Shown here piece by piece: positions 8,872 to 16,555 of a stretch of 64,000 nucleotides of DNA. The stretch is from Streptomyces angustmyceticus (lineage in GTDB: Bacteria > Actinomycetota > Actinomycetes > Streptomycetales > Streptomycetaceae), in NCBI RefSeq assembly GCF_019933235.1, contig NZ_CP082945.1:7229501-7293500 (forward strand), in the 5' to 3' direction. Each line of letters opens with the position of its first letter. The stretch's first letter is position 1. Position numbers and translations under genes: made by a program. Below the pieces are notes generated by a model. It did not search any database. It was not told where the DNA came from and saw only the letters and a list, made by a program, of their open reading frames with translations.

Positions 8872-10053
8872 ATGACGACCACCCCCACCGAGTCCGCCCC
8901 GGCCGCGGCCACTGTGCCCGTTGCCGGTGCCTCCCCGAGCCTGATCGCCACCCTCGCCGGCCACTACTACACCGACCCCGGCATCTTCCGGCAGGAGCAG
9001 GAGAAGATCTTCGAGCGGCTGTGGTTCTGCGCTGTCCGCAGCGCCGACCTGGAAAAGCCGGGCGCCTTCCGTACGGTCCGGATCGGCCGGGAGAGCGTGC
9101 TGATCACCCGGAACCGGGCCGGAGAGCTGCGCGCCTTCCTCAACGTCTGCCGGCACCGCGGCGCGCAGCTGTGCGCCGAGGAGTCCGGCGAGGTCCGCCG
9201 CACCCTCCAGTGCCCCTACCACGCCTGGACCTACGACCTCGACGGCCGCCTGGTGGCCGCCCCCAACCTGCAGAAGATGCCGGACATCGACCGTACGGAA
9301 CGCGGCCTGGTCACCGTCCCCCTCCGCGAATGGCTGGGCTACGCCTGGGTGTGCCTGGCCGACGACCCGCCGTCCTTCGAGGACACCGTGATCGGCGCGG
9401 CCGTCGAGCGGCTCGGCGACGCCGCCTGTCTCGACCGCTACCGCACCGAGGGGCTCGCCCTCGGCCGGCGCCTGACCTATGACGTGCGCGCCAACTGGAA
9501 GCTCATCATCGAGAACTTCATGGAGTGCTACCACTGCGGCACCATCCACCCCGAACTCACCGACGTGCTTCCGGAGTTCGCCGACGGTTTCGCCGCCCAG
9601 TACTACGTCGGCCACGGCGCGGCCTTCGCCGAGGAGGCCACCGGATTCACCGTGGACGGCAGCGAGGGCTTCGGCCGGCTCCCCGGCATCGAGGACACCC
9701 AGGACCGCCGCTACTACGCGATCACCGTCCGGCCGCAGGTGTTCGTCAACCTCGTCCCCGACCATGTCATCGTCCACCGGATGTTCCCGACGGCCCCCGA
9801 CCGCACCCTCGTCGAATGCGACTGGCTGTACCTCCCCGAGGTTGTCGCCTCCGGCGCCGACCTCGCCAAGTCCGTCGAACTCTTCCACCGCGTCAACACC
9901 CAGGACTTCGACGCCTGCGAACGCACCCAGCCCGCCATGAGCTCCCGCGCCTACCGCACGGGCGGGGTGCTGGTCCCCAGCGAGCACCACATCGGCGGCT
10001 TCCACCGGTGGGTCAGGGACCGGCTGGGGGAGCGGGAGGGCGCGACGGGATGA
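8872..10053 (+). CDS. gbcA: Rieske non-heme iron oxygenase, probable glycine betaine monooxygenase
   Basis: 393-residue oxygenase alpha subunit. The Rieske centre is formed by CRHRGAQLC (Cys93, His95) and CPYHAWTY (Cys114, His117). The mononuclear iron site is NFMECYHCGTIHPEL (His221, His226). These are the hallmarks of the choline/carnitine/betaine monooxygenase group. It would demethylate glycine betaine to dimethylglycine plus formaldehyde. It is the last gene of the operon and needs a reductase. None is fused or adjacent, so the divergent ferredoxin and reductase at 2226-3712 are the likely donors. Start ATG 8872 lies 10 bases after the oxidase gene with GAGGAGG in front. Stachydrine or carnitine demethylation is a less likely alternative. 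Confidence 0.82.
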   Translation: MTTTPTESAPAAATVPVAGASPSLIATLAGHYYTDPGIFRQEQEKIFERLWFCAVRSADLEKPGAFRTVRIGRESVLITRNRAGELRAFLNVCRHRGAQLCAEESGEVRRTLQCPYHAWTYDLDGRLVAAPNLQKMPDIDRTERGLVTVPLREWLGYAWVCLADDPPSFEDTVIGAAVERLGDAACLDRYRTEGLALGRRLTYDVRANWKLIIENFMECYHCGTIHPELTDVLPEFADGFAAQYYVGHGAAFAEEATGFTVDGSEGFGRLPGIEDTQDRRYYAITVRPQVFVNLVPDHVIVHRMFPTAPDRTLVECDWLYLPEVVASGADLAKSVELFHRVNTQDFDACERTQPAMSSRAYRTGGVLVPSEHHIGGFHRWVRDRLGEREGATG

Positions 10054-10107
10054 CACCGAGGCGCCGGGCCGCGGGGTGTACCGCTCCGTGCCCGGCGCCT
10101 CGGTGTC
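10052..10107 (+). terminator. strong hairpin terminator after the betaine operon
   Basis: A perfect 18-base inverted repeat (GACACCGAGGCGCCGGGC at 10052-10069, its complement at 10090-10107) with a 20-base loop begins inside the oxygenase stop codon. There is no T run, as is normal in Streptomyces. Confidence 0.75.
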
Positions 10108-10146
10108 GCGTCGCGGGCCGCTGCCGGGGCCGGCCGTGTAGCCTGC

Positions 10147-10163
10147 GCATACAGGTTGTATGC
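10147..10163. promoter_or_regulatory. operator GCATACA-GGT-TGTATGC upstream of the GntR gene
   Basis: Perfect 7-base inverted repeat with a 3-base spacer, 36 bases before the GntR start at 10199. GntR/FCD proteins bind this kind of short palindrome, so autoregulation is likely. Near-copies occur at 13121-13148 before the transporter gene. Confidence 0.65.
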
Positions 10164-10198
10164 AGTGGTGGCGGTTCATGAGTGGGGGAGAGCGGGCG

Positions 10199-10825
10199 AT
10201 GCAGTCGGGGCGTGAGAAGGCCTACGCGTATCTCAAGGACAGTGTGCTGACCGACCCGGAGATGCAGGACCGGTTCCTGTCCGAGCAGGAGATCGCGGAC
10301 CGGATCGGCGTCTCCCGCACTCCGATCCGCGAGGCCCTGCTGCTGCTCGCCGCCGAGGACCTGGTGCGGCTGGTCCCCAAGCGCGGGGCGCATATCGCGC
10401 CGCTGTCCGGCCGCGAGATCAGGGACCTGATGGAGATGCGCGGCCTGATCGAGCGCTTCGCCGCGGAGCGTACGACGGATCAGGGGACCGCGCCCGTCGA
10501 CGAGATGGCGGACATCCTCGCCCACCAGGACACCCTGCGGGGCGAGGAGACCACCAAGGAGTTCATCGCCGCCGACCACCGCTTCCACGCCACCCTCGTC
10601 GCGGCCGTCGGCAACACCCTGATGAGCCGTCAGTACGACGCGCTGCGCAGCCGCCAGATCCGGGCCGGGGTCCTCGCCCTCTACCGCTCGGGCAACCGCC
10701 AGGACGAGGTGCTCGCCGAGCACCGGCAGATCCTCGACGCCCTGGCGGCCGGGGACGCCGCGGCCGCCTGTGCGGCCATCGACGGCCACATCAGGGCGAC
10801 CCAGCGCATCCTCCTGGCCGCCTGA
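10199..10825 (+). CDS. GntR family (FCD-type) transcriptional regulator
   Basis: 208-residue regulator. An N-terminal winged helix (about 1-70) carries the recognition segment EQEIADRIGVSRTPIREALLLLAAEDLV. A helical FCD ligand domain (about 75-205) has the metal-binding pattern MRGLIERFAAER...DHRFHATLV...GHIRAT. ATG at 10199 is chosen because GGAG at 10187-10190 is 8 bases upstream; ATG 10178 is an alternative. It is placed between the betaine catabolic operon and the transporter/hydrolase operon. The palindrome in front of it recurs in the transporter promoter, so it probably controls uptake and itself. The ligand is unknown and may be a methylated amine. Confidence 0.88.
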   Translation: MQSGREKAYAYLKDSVLTDPEMQDRFLSEQEIADRIGVSRTPIREALLLLAAEDLVRLVPKRGAHIAPLSGREIRDLMEMRGLIERFAAERTTDQGTAPVDEMADILAHQDTLRGEETTKEFIAADHRFHATLVAAVGNTLMSRQYDALRSRQIRAGVLALYRSGNRQDEVLAEHRQILDALAAGDAAAACAAIDGHIRATQRILLAA

Positions 10826-10841
10826 CCCCGGTGGGCCGGGC

Positions 10842-11636
10842 CTACAGCTTCCGGTTGTCCAGCACCGCCACGGCCCGCCTGACCCGCCGGGCCTCCTCGG
10901 GGTCCACTTCCCCGATCAGCAGGTCGGGAGTGCTGCCCAGCCGGCCGCGGACGGTCCCGTCGGGGCCGATCAGCGCGGTGTGCCCGACGCCGTTCGGGGC
11001 CTGGGCGGGCTCCTCGGGGTCGATCCCCGGATCCGGGGCGGCCTGGTCCACGGCCGCCACCCAGACGGTCGCGTCCAGGGCGCGGGCCCGCACCAGCAGG
11101 TCCCACTGCGCACGCTTGCCCGGCCCCGCGGCCCAGGAGGCGGGCAGCAGCGACAGCGTCGCCCCGGCGTCCGCATGCGCCCGGAACAGCTCGGGGAACC
11201 GCAGGTCGTAGCACGTCGCCAGGCCCACCCGGACGTCGTCGACGTCGATGGTGACCACGCGGTGGCCCGGGGCGACCGTGTCGGACTCCCGGAAGCCGAA
11301 CGCGTCGTACAGGTGGATCTTGTCGTAGGACTCCTCGACGCCGGGGCCGGTGGCGAGCAGGGTGTTGGCCACCCGTCCGTCGGGCGCCGGGGTGAACATG
11401 CCCGCCACGACCGTCACCCCGGTCTCCCTGGCGACCGCCCGTACCCCCTCGGCCCACGGCCCGTCCAGCGGCTCGGCCACCTCCGCGAGCGGGGTCCCGA
11501 ACCGCACCATGGCCGCCTCGGGAAGGACCACCAGCCGGGCCCCGGCGCGCGCGGCGCCGCGGACCTGGTCCTGGACGTCCACGAGGTTCTCCTTGGGATC
11601 GGTCGATGCCGTCATCTGGCACAGCGCGATGCGCAT
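10842..11636 (-). CDS. carbon-nitrogen hydrolase (nitrilase superfamily)
   Basis: 264-residue nitrilase-fold amidase. The Glu-Lys-Cys triad is visible: Glu in VVLPEAAM (near 40), Lys in YDKIHLYDAF (near 106), Cys in ATCYDLRFPELF (near 139). Length and motifs are closest to the Nit1/Nit2 branch (omega-amidases and deaminated glutathione amidases). It lies 58 bases downstream of the MFS transporter gene on the same strand, so the two probably form an operon. The natural substrate cannot be read from the sequence; a small amide brought in by the transporter is possible. Confidence 0.85.
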   Translation of the reverse strand: MRIALCQMTASTDPKENLVDVQDQVRGAARAGARLVVLPEAAMVRFGTPLAEVAEPLDGPWAEGVRAVARETGVTVVAGMFTPAPDGRVANTLLATGPGVEESYDKIHLYDAFGFRESDTVAPGHRVVTIDVDDVRVGLATCYDLRFPELFRAHADAGATLSLLPASWAAGPGKRAQWDLLVRARALDATVWVAAVDQAAPDPGIDPEEPAQAPNGVGHTALIGPDGTVRGRLGSTPDLLIGEVDPEEARRVRRAVAVLDNRKL

Positions 11637-11694
11637 ACGGATCTCTCTTCTCTCGTGCCGGTCGGTTCTGCGGAACGGGTGCCGGGCGGCCGCC

Positions 11695-13083
11695 TCAGCG
11701 GCCGGGTGCTTCTGTGATCATCCTCCCCGGCGACCGCCCGGCGCCCTTCGCCGGGTGGGCGTACTGCTCGTCCTCATCGTGCGCCGGATCCCGCCCCAGC
11801 AGCACGCCCACGAGGGTGACCACGGCGGTCCCGGCCAGGTACAGGGCCAGCGGCAGCCAGCTGCCGAAGGAGCCCAGCAGCGCGGTGAACAGCAGCGGAG
11901 CGACCGCCCCGCCGATCACCCCGGCCAGCGTGTACGCCAGCGACGACCCGGTGTAGCGCAGCCGGGGGGTGAACTGTTCGGCGACGAACGCGGCCTGCGG
12001 CCCGTACAGCAGGGAGTGGATCGCCAGGGCCACCACCACGCCCAGCACCAGCAGCCCGAAGGAACCGCTGTCCGCCATCGGGAAGAACACGAACGGCCAC
12101 ACCCCCGCGGCGACCGCGCCGCCGAGGTACATCCGGCGCCGGTTCCAGCGGTCCGACAGCGCCCCGGCCAGCGGGATCAGCACGATCTGCAGCGCCGAGC
12201 CGATCAGTACGGCCGCCAGCGCCTGTTCGCGGGGCAGCCTCAGGTGCTCGGTGGCGTAGGTGAGGACGAAGACGGTGAACATCGCGTAGAGCACGTCCGG
12301 CGCGACCCGGCTGAGGACCGCCGCCACCAGGGCCCGCGGCTGGGCCGTGAACACCTCGCGGACCGGCGCCTCGGGCCGGTCGCCGCTCGCCTCCATGGCC
12401 CGGAACACCGGCGTCTCCTCCAGGCGCACGCGGATCCACAGCCCGAAAGCCACCAGGACGCCGGAGAGCAGGAAGGCGATCCGCCAGCCCCACGCCAGGA
12501 ACTGCTGGTCGGTCAGGAGCGAGCCGAGGGCCGCCAGCACGCCGTTGGCCATCAGGTTGCCGGCGGGCGGGCCGATCTGCGCCGCCGAGGCCCAGAAGCC
12601 GCGCCGGTGGCTGTCCGCGTACTCGCTGGTCAGCAGGACGGCGCCGCCCCACTCGCCGCCGACGCCGACGCCCTGGGCGAAACGCAGCAGCACCAGCGCC
12701 GCCGGTGCGGCCGGGCCGATGGCGGCCTGGGTGGGCAGCAGGCCGATCAGCAGCGTCGCGGTGCCGATCAGCACCAACGTCGCCACCAGCACCTTCTTGC
12801 GGCCGATGACGTCACCGAGCCGGCCGAAGAGGAACCCGCCGAGCGGCCGTGAGACATAGCCGACCGCGTAGGTGGAGAACGCCAGCAGGGTGCCGGTCAG
12901 CGGGTCGGCCGACGGGAAGAAGAGTTTGCCGAAGACCAGCGCCGAGGCGGCCGAGTAGACCGCGAAGTCGTACCACTCCAGCGAGGTGCCGGTCAGGCTG
13001 GCGACGAAGGCGCGCACCAGCGCGCCACGGTCGGGGCGGGACGCCGTGCGGAGCCGCGCCCCGCGGTGTTCTGCGTTGTCCAT
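11695..13083 (-). CDS. MFS transporter, metabolite:H+ symporter (MHS) family
   Basis: 462-residue integral membrane protein with about 12 hydrophobic segments. Family signatures include GTSLEWYDFAVY near residue 35, the loop GRLGDVIGRKKVL after helix 2, RFAQGVGVGGEWGGAV in helix 4, and LLTSEYADSHRRGFW. This matches the MHS group (ProP, KgtP and ShiA relatives), which take up polar solutes such as betaine, dicarboxylates or shikimate with protons. ATG 13083 is preceded by GAGGTGG. The promoter is divergent from the DUF2848 gene and carries overlapping GntR-type palindromes, so a role in importing the betaine-pathway inducer or substrate is plausible but unproven. Confidence 0.85.
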   Translation of the reverse strand: MDNAEHRGARLRTASRPDRGALVRAFVASLTGTSLEWYDFAVYSAASALVFGKLFFPSADPLTGTLLAFSTYAVGYVSRPLGGFLFGRLGDVIGRKKVLVATLVLIGTATLLIGLLPTQAAIGPAAPAALVLLRFAQGVGVGGEWGGAVLLTSEYADSHRRGFWASAAQIGPPAGNLMANGVLAALGSLLTDQQFLAWGWRIAFLLSGVLVAFGLWIRVRLEETPVFRAMEASGDRPEAPVREVFTAQPRALVAAVLSRVAPDVLYAMFTVFVLTYATEHLRLPREQALAAVLIGSALQIVLIPLAGALSDRWNRRRMYLGGAVAAGVWPFVFFPMADSGSFGLLVLGVVVALAIHSLLYGPQAAFVAEQFTPRLRYTGSSLAYTLAGVIGGAVAPLLFTALLGSFGSWLPLALYLAGTAVVTLVGVLLGRDPAHDEDEQYAHPAKGAGRSPGRMITEAPGR

Positions 13084-13120
13084 GGTCGGGCCACCTCGGG
13101 ATCGGTTGCTGCACTGCAGG

Positions 13121-13148
13121 GCATACTTGCTGTATACAAGGCGTATGC
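13121..13148. promoter_or_regulatory. two overlapping GntR-type operators in a divergent promoter
   Basis: GCATACTTGCTGTATAC (13121-13137) and GTATACAAGGCGTATGC (13132-13148) overlap around the palindrome TGTATACA. Each matches the GCATACA-N3-TGTATGC site at 10147-10163 with two mismatches. They sit between the MFS transporter (left) and the DUF2848 gene (right), so one regulator probably controls both. Confidence 0.6.
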
Positions 13149-13206
13149 GCAACCCTTCCGGGGAGCGAATTCACTTCCGCGCAACCCACTGTGACCTGGA
13201 GGAACC

Positions 13207-13899
13207 ATGGCCGCTCTGACCTTCGAGCTCCCGGACGGAACACAGCGCAGGGTCGAGGTGTCGAGGCTGCTCAACGCCGGGTACGCCGGCCGCAGCCAAG
13301 CCGATGTGGCCGCCCACGTCGCGGAACTGGCGGAACTCGGCGTACCCGCGCCGTCCACCGTCCCCGCCCTCTACCCGGTCGCGCCCTACCTGGGCCAGCA
13401 GACCGCCGAGGTGCCGGTGCAGCACGCCCGCACCTCGGGCGAGGCGGAGTGGGCGCTCGTCGTGGACGAGACCGGGGACCTGCTGCTCACGGCGGCCTGC
13501 GACCACACCGACCGCGCTCTGGAGGCGCACGGCGTGGCCTGGAGCAAGAACGCCGGACCTGATGTGCTCGCCCGTACGGCATGGCGCCTGGCCGACGTCG
13601 CCGACCGCCTCGACACCCTGACCCTGCGCGCCTGGGTGACCCCCGTCGGCGGCGGCGCGGAGGTCCTCCTCCAGGACGGGACGGCGGGCGAGCTGCTGAC
13701 GCCCGGCTACTGGACCGAGGTGCTGCGCGAGCGCGGCGAGCTGCGGCCCGGCACGGTCCTGATATCGGGGACCATCCCGATGCGGGCTGGCGTCGACCCG
13801 TTCGCGGCCCGCTGGCGCGTCGAACTCGCCGACCCGGCCACCGGGAACGTCATCGCGCTCGCCTACGACGTGCTCCCGATGCCGGAGCCGATCGGCTGA
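13207..13899 (+). CDS. DUF2848 family protein
   Basis: 230-residue soluble protein. The features LTFELPDGTQRR at the N-terminus, AGRSQADVAAHVAELAELG, SDHTDR-like CDHTDRALEAHGV and the WRLADVADRLDTLTLRAWV segment match the DUF2848 family, which has a fumarylacetoacetase-like fold. No enzyme activity is established for the family that I know of. ATG 13207 follows CTGGAGGAACC. It shares a divergent, apparently GntR-controlled promoter with the MFS transporter, so it may process the imported compound. Confidence 0.8.
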   Translation: MAALTFELPDGTQRRVEVSRLLNAGYAGRSQADVAAHVAELAELGVPAPSTVPALYPVAPYLGQQTAEVPVQHARTSGEAEWALVVDETGDLLLTAACDHTDRALEAHGVAWSKNAGPDVLARTAWRLADVADRLDTLTLRAWVTPVGGGAEVLLQDGTAGELLTPGYWTEVLRERGELRPGTVLISGTIPMRAGVDPFAARWRVELADPATGNVIALAYDVLPMPEPIG

Positions 13900-13918
13900 C
13901 CCGGCCGGCGGCCCCGAG

Positions 13919-13988
13919 CGCCCGGCCCGCCGCGTCACAGCCCCTGAAGACGGCGGGCCGGGCGGGCCCCCGGGAGGTGCCCGCCCGG
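13919..13988. terminator. bidirectional hairpin between convergent genes
   Basis: CGCCCGGCCCGCCG (13919-13932) pairs with 13951-13964. An alternative partly overlapping stem pairs CCGGGCGGGC (13959-13968) with 13979-13988. It lies between the DUF2848 and aspartase genes, which converge. Confidence 0.6.
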
Positions 13989-14033
13989 CCCGTACAAAAC
14001 CGGATCCCGCGGCTGCCGCGGTCCGGCGAGAGG

Positions 14034-15455
14034 TCAGACGGCGGCCGTGTCGCGGCCCGTGCCGGCGATCTCCTCCGGGCGCAGCAGGGCGGCGAGCCGG
14101 TCGGCCGGGAGCAGCCCCTGTTCCAGGACCAGTTCGGCGACGCCGCGCCCGGTGGCGAGCGCTTCCTTGGCGATCGCGGTGGCGGCGGTGTAGCCGATGT
14201 GCGGGTTGAGGGCGGTGACCAGCCCGATGGAGTTCTCCACGCTCGCGCGCAGCGTCTCGGTGTTGGCGGTGATGCCCGCCACGCAGCGCTCGGCCAGGGT
14301 GCGGCAGGCGGCTCCCAGGTGGGTGATGCTCTCCGAGAGGGAGTGCAGGATCACCGGCTCGAAGGCGTTGAGCTGGAGCTGGCCGGCCTCCGCGGCCATG
14401 GTGATGGTGACGTCGTTGCCGATGACCTCGAAGGCGACCTGGTTGACGACCTCGGGGATCACCGGGTTGACCTTGCCGGGCATGATGCTCGAACCGGCCT
14501 GCACCGGCGGCAGGTTGATCTCCGCGAGGCCCGCCCGCGGTCCTGAGGAGAGCAGCCGCAGATCGTTGCAGCTCTTGGAGAGCTTGACGGCGACCCGCTT
14601 GAGGACGCCCGACAGGTGCACGAACGCCCCGCAGTCCTGGGTGGCCTCGACGAGGTTCGCGGCGGTGACCAGGGGCAGTCCGGTGAGGGCGGCCAGGTGC
14701 CCGCGGGCCGCCTCGGCGTAGCCCTCGGGGGCGTTGAGGCCGGTGCCGATGGCCGTGGCGCCGAGGTTGATCTCGTGGATCAGCGGCACGGCTTCCGCCA
14801 GCCGGCTCTGGTCCTCCTCCAGCATCACCGCGTACGCCGAGAACTCCTGGCCCAGGGTCATCGGCACCGCGTCCTGGAGCTGGGTGCGGCCCATCTTGAG
14901 GACGTCGCGGAACTCCTCGGCCTTGGCCGCGAACGCCTCGCGCAGCACGGTCATCGCGTCGAGCAGTTCGTGCACCGCGATGACCGTGGCGACCTTGACG
15001 GCCGTCGGGTAGACGTCGTTCGTCGACTGGCCGAGGTTGACGTGCTCGTTGGGGTGCAGATGGCGGTAGTCGCCCTTGGCGTGGCCCAGGATCTCCAGCG
15101 CCCGGTTGGCGATCACCTCGTTGGCGTTCATGTTCGTCGAGGTGCCGGCGCCGCCCTGGATGACATCGACGACGAACTGGTCGTGCAGCCGGCCGCCGGC
15201 CCGGATCTCCCGGCAGGCGGCGGCGATCGCGTCGGCCCGCCCGGAGTCGAGCAGCCCGAGGTCCTCGTTGGCCCGGGCGGCGGCCTCCTTGACGGCGGCG
15301 AGCGCGTTGATCAGGTGCGGGTAGGCGGAGATCGGCGTACCGGTGATCGGGAAGTTCTCCACGGCGCGCAGGGTGTGCACGCCCCAGTACGCGTCGGCGG
15401 GTATCTCGCGGTCGCCGAGCAGATCGTGTTCGCGGCGGTGGCCGGCGGCAGTCAT
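14034..15455 (-). CDS. aspA: aspartate ammonia-lyase
   Basis: 473-residue member of the fumarase/aspartase superfamily. The signature GSSIMPGKVNPVIPE is near 320. QGGAGTSTNMNANEVIANRA near 100 and GRTQLQDAVPMTLGQEF near 190 are the other two conserved regions forming the active site. The N-terminus RREHDLLGDREIPADAYWG is typical of aspartases rather than fumarases. It deaminates L-aspartate to fumarate and ammonia. It is the last gene of an operon running regulator, permease, asparaginase, aspartase, 66 bases after the asparaginase stop, so it completes conversion of imported asparagine into a TCA intermediate plus two ammonia. Confidence 0.92.
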   Translation of the reverse strand: MTAAGHRREHDLLGDREIPADAYWGVHTLRAVENFPITGTPISAYPHLINALAAVKEAAARANEDLGLLDSGRADAIAAACREIRAGGRLHDQFVVDVIQGGAGTSTNMNANEVIANRALEILGHAKGDYRHLHPNEHVNLGQSTNDVYPTAVKVATVIAVHELLDAMTVLREAFAAKAEEFRDVLKMGRTQLQDAVPMTLGQEFSAYAVMLEEDQSRLAEAVPLIHEINLGATAIGTGLNAPEGYAEAARGHLAALTGLPLVTAANLVEATQDCGAFVHLSGVLKRVAVKLSKSCNDLRLLSSGPRAGLAEINLPPVQAGSSIMPGKVNPVIPEVVNQVAFEVIGNDVTITMAAEAGQLQLNAFEPVILHSLSESITHLGAACRTLAERCVAGITANTETLRASVENSIGLVTALNPHIGYTAATAIAKEALATGRGVAELVLEQGLLPADRLAALLRPEEIAGTGRDTAAV

Positions 15456-15521
15456 GGTGCAGGTGGTCCTTCGTGAGGTGCGGGAGCGGGGGAGGGGGCG
15501 GGCAGGGGAAGTGACGTGGTG

Positions 15522-16553
15522 TCAGGTGCCGTGCGGGGTCAGCGCGGCCGTCGCGCGCAGCGTCCCGACCGGGGCGCCGCCGCCGATGACGGGGGCGGCG
15601 GCGAAGGGGGCGAGGACGCCGGGGTCGATGCCGCAGCGCGCCAGGGCCGCCGCCGTCACCGGCATCCGGGCGCGGTCGGCGCCGTCGGCTATCTTCACGC
15701 CGACCGCCCGCCCGTCCGGCAGCGCCGCGATCTGCACCCCCTCGAAGCCGTCCTTGGCGAGCAGGCCCGGCACCGCCCGGATCAGGCGGGCCACGTCCCG
15801 GCCGCTGCCGGAGACCAGCTCCGGGTACGTGCGCATGGCGTGGGCGACCCGGCCCTCGTCGGTGCCGGGGGCGGCCGTCGCCAGCCGGGCGGCGGCCCGG
15901 GTCAGGCCGTGCAGGGACACCGCGAACAGCGGGGCGCCGCAGCCGTCGACCGTGACCCGGGCGATGCCCTGGCCGGTGAGGTCCGCCACCGTCGCGGCGA
16001 GGTCCCGCTGGAGGGGGTGGCCGGGGTCGAGGTAGTCGTCCAGGGGCCAGTCCCGGGTGCGGGCGGTCAGCAGCATGGCCGCGTGCTTGCCCGAGCAGTT
16101 CTGCGCGAGGCGGCTCGGCCCGAGGCCGCGGCGGAGCCAGTCGTCCCGGACGGCGGGGTCGTAGGGCAGATCGGGGACGTTGCGCAGCGCGGCCTCGTCC
16201 AGCCCGGCGGCGTCCAGGATGCGCCGGGCGGTGGCCAGATGCCGTTCCTCGCCGGAGTGGCTGGCCGCGACGAGGGCCAGCGCCTCGTCGTCGAGCGGCG
16301 GCAGCCCCGCGCGCAGCAGGCCGACCGCCTGGACCGGCTTGAGCGCCGAGCGCGGGTAGAACGCGGCCTCGATGTCGCCCGCCTGGAACTCCACGCTCCC
16401 GTCGGCCGCCAGGACCACGACCGAGCCGTGGTGGACGCCTTCGACGAGTCCGCCGCGCACCACATGGGCGACGGGGACGTGCGCCGGTGCGCGGACCACG
16501 GGCGCGGCGCCCGGAGCGCGGTGCGGCGGAAGGGTGGTGCTGCTCTGACTCAT
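15522..16553 (-). CDS. L-asparaginase of the thermolabile (Rhizobium etli AnsA-like) family
   Basis: 343-residue protein of the asparaginase family unrelated to bacterial type I/II enzymes. Conserved features are YPRSALKPVQA near 68 (Ser and Lys of the active site in characterised members), SHSGEERH near 100, QNCSGKHAAML near 153, and DGCGAPLFAVSL near 208. It hydrolyses asparagine to aspartate and ammonia. ATG 16553 lies 2 bases after the permease stop, indicating translational coupling. The aspartate product is the substrate of the downstream lyase. Family assignment is from motif memory. Confidence 0.85.
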   Translation of the reverse strand: MSQSSTTLPPHRAPGAAPVVRAPAHVPVAHVVRGGLVEGVHHGSVVVLAADGSVEFQAGDIEAAFYPRSALKPVQAVGLLRAGLPPLDDEALALVAASHSGEERHLATARRILDAAGLDEAALRNVPDLPYDPAVRDDWLRRGLGPSRLAQNCSGKHAAMLLTARTRDWPLDDYLDPGHPLQRDLAATVADLTGQGIARVTVDGCGAPLFAVSLHGLTRAAARLATAAPGTDEGRVAHAMRTYPELVSGSGRDVARLIRAVPGLLAKDGFEGVQIAALPDGRAVGVKIADGADRARMPVTAAALARCGIDPGVLAPFAAAPVIGGGAPVGTLRATAALTPHGT

Positions 16554-16555
16554 GA

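Noticed and set aside
11350..12852. 500-codon plus-strand frame opposite the MHS transporter
   Set aside because: Low-complexity antisense translation; the transporter frame has correct membrane helices and motifs.
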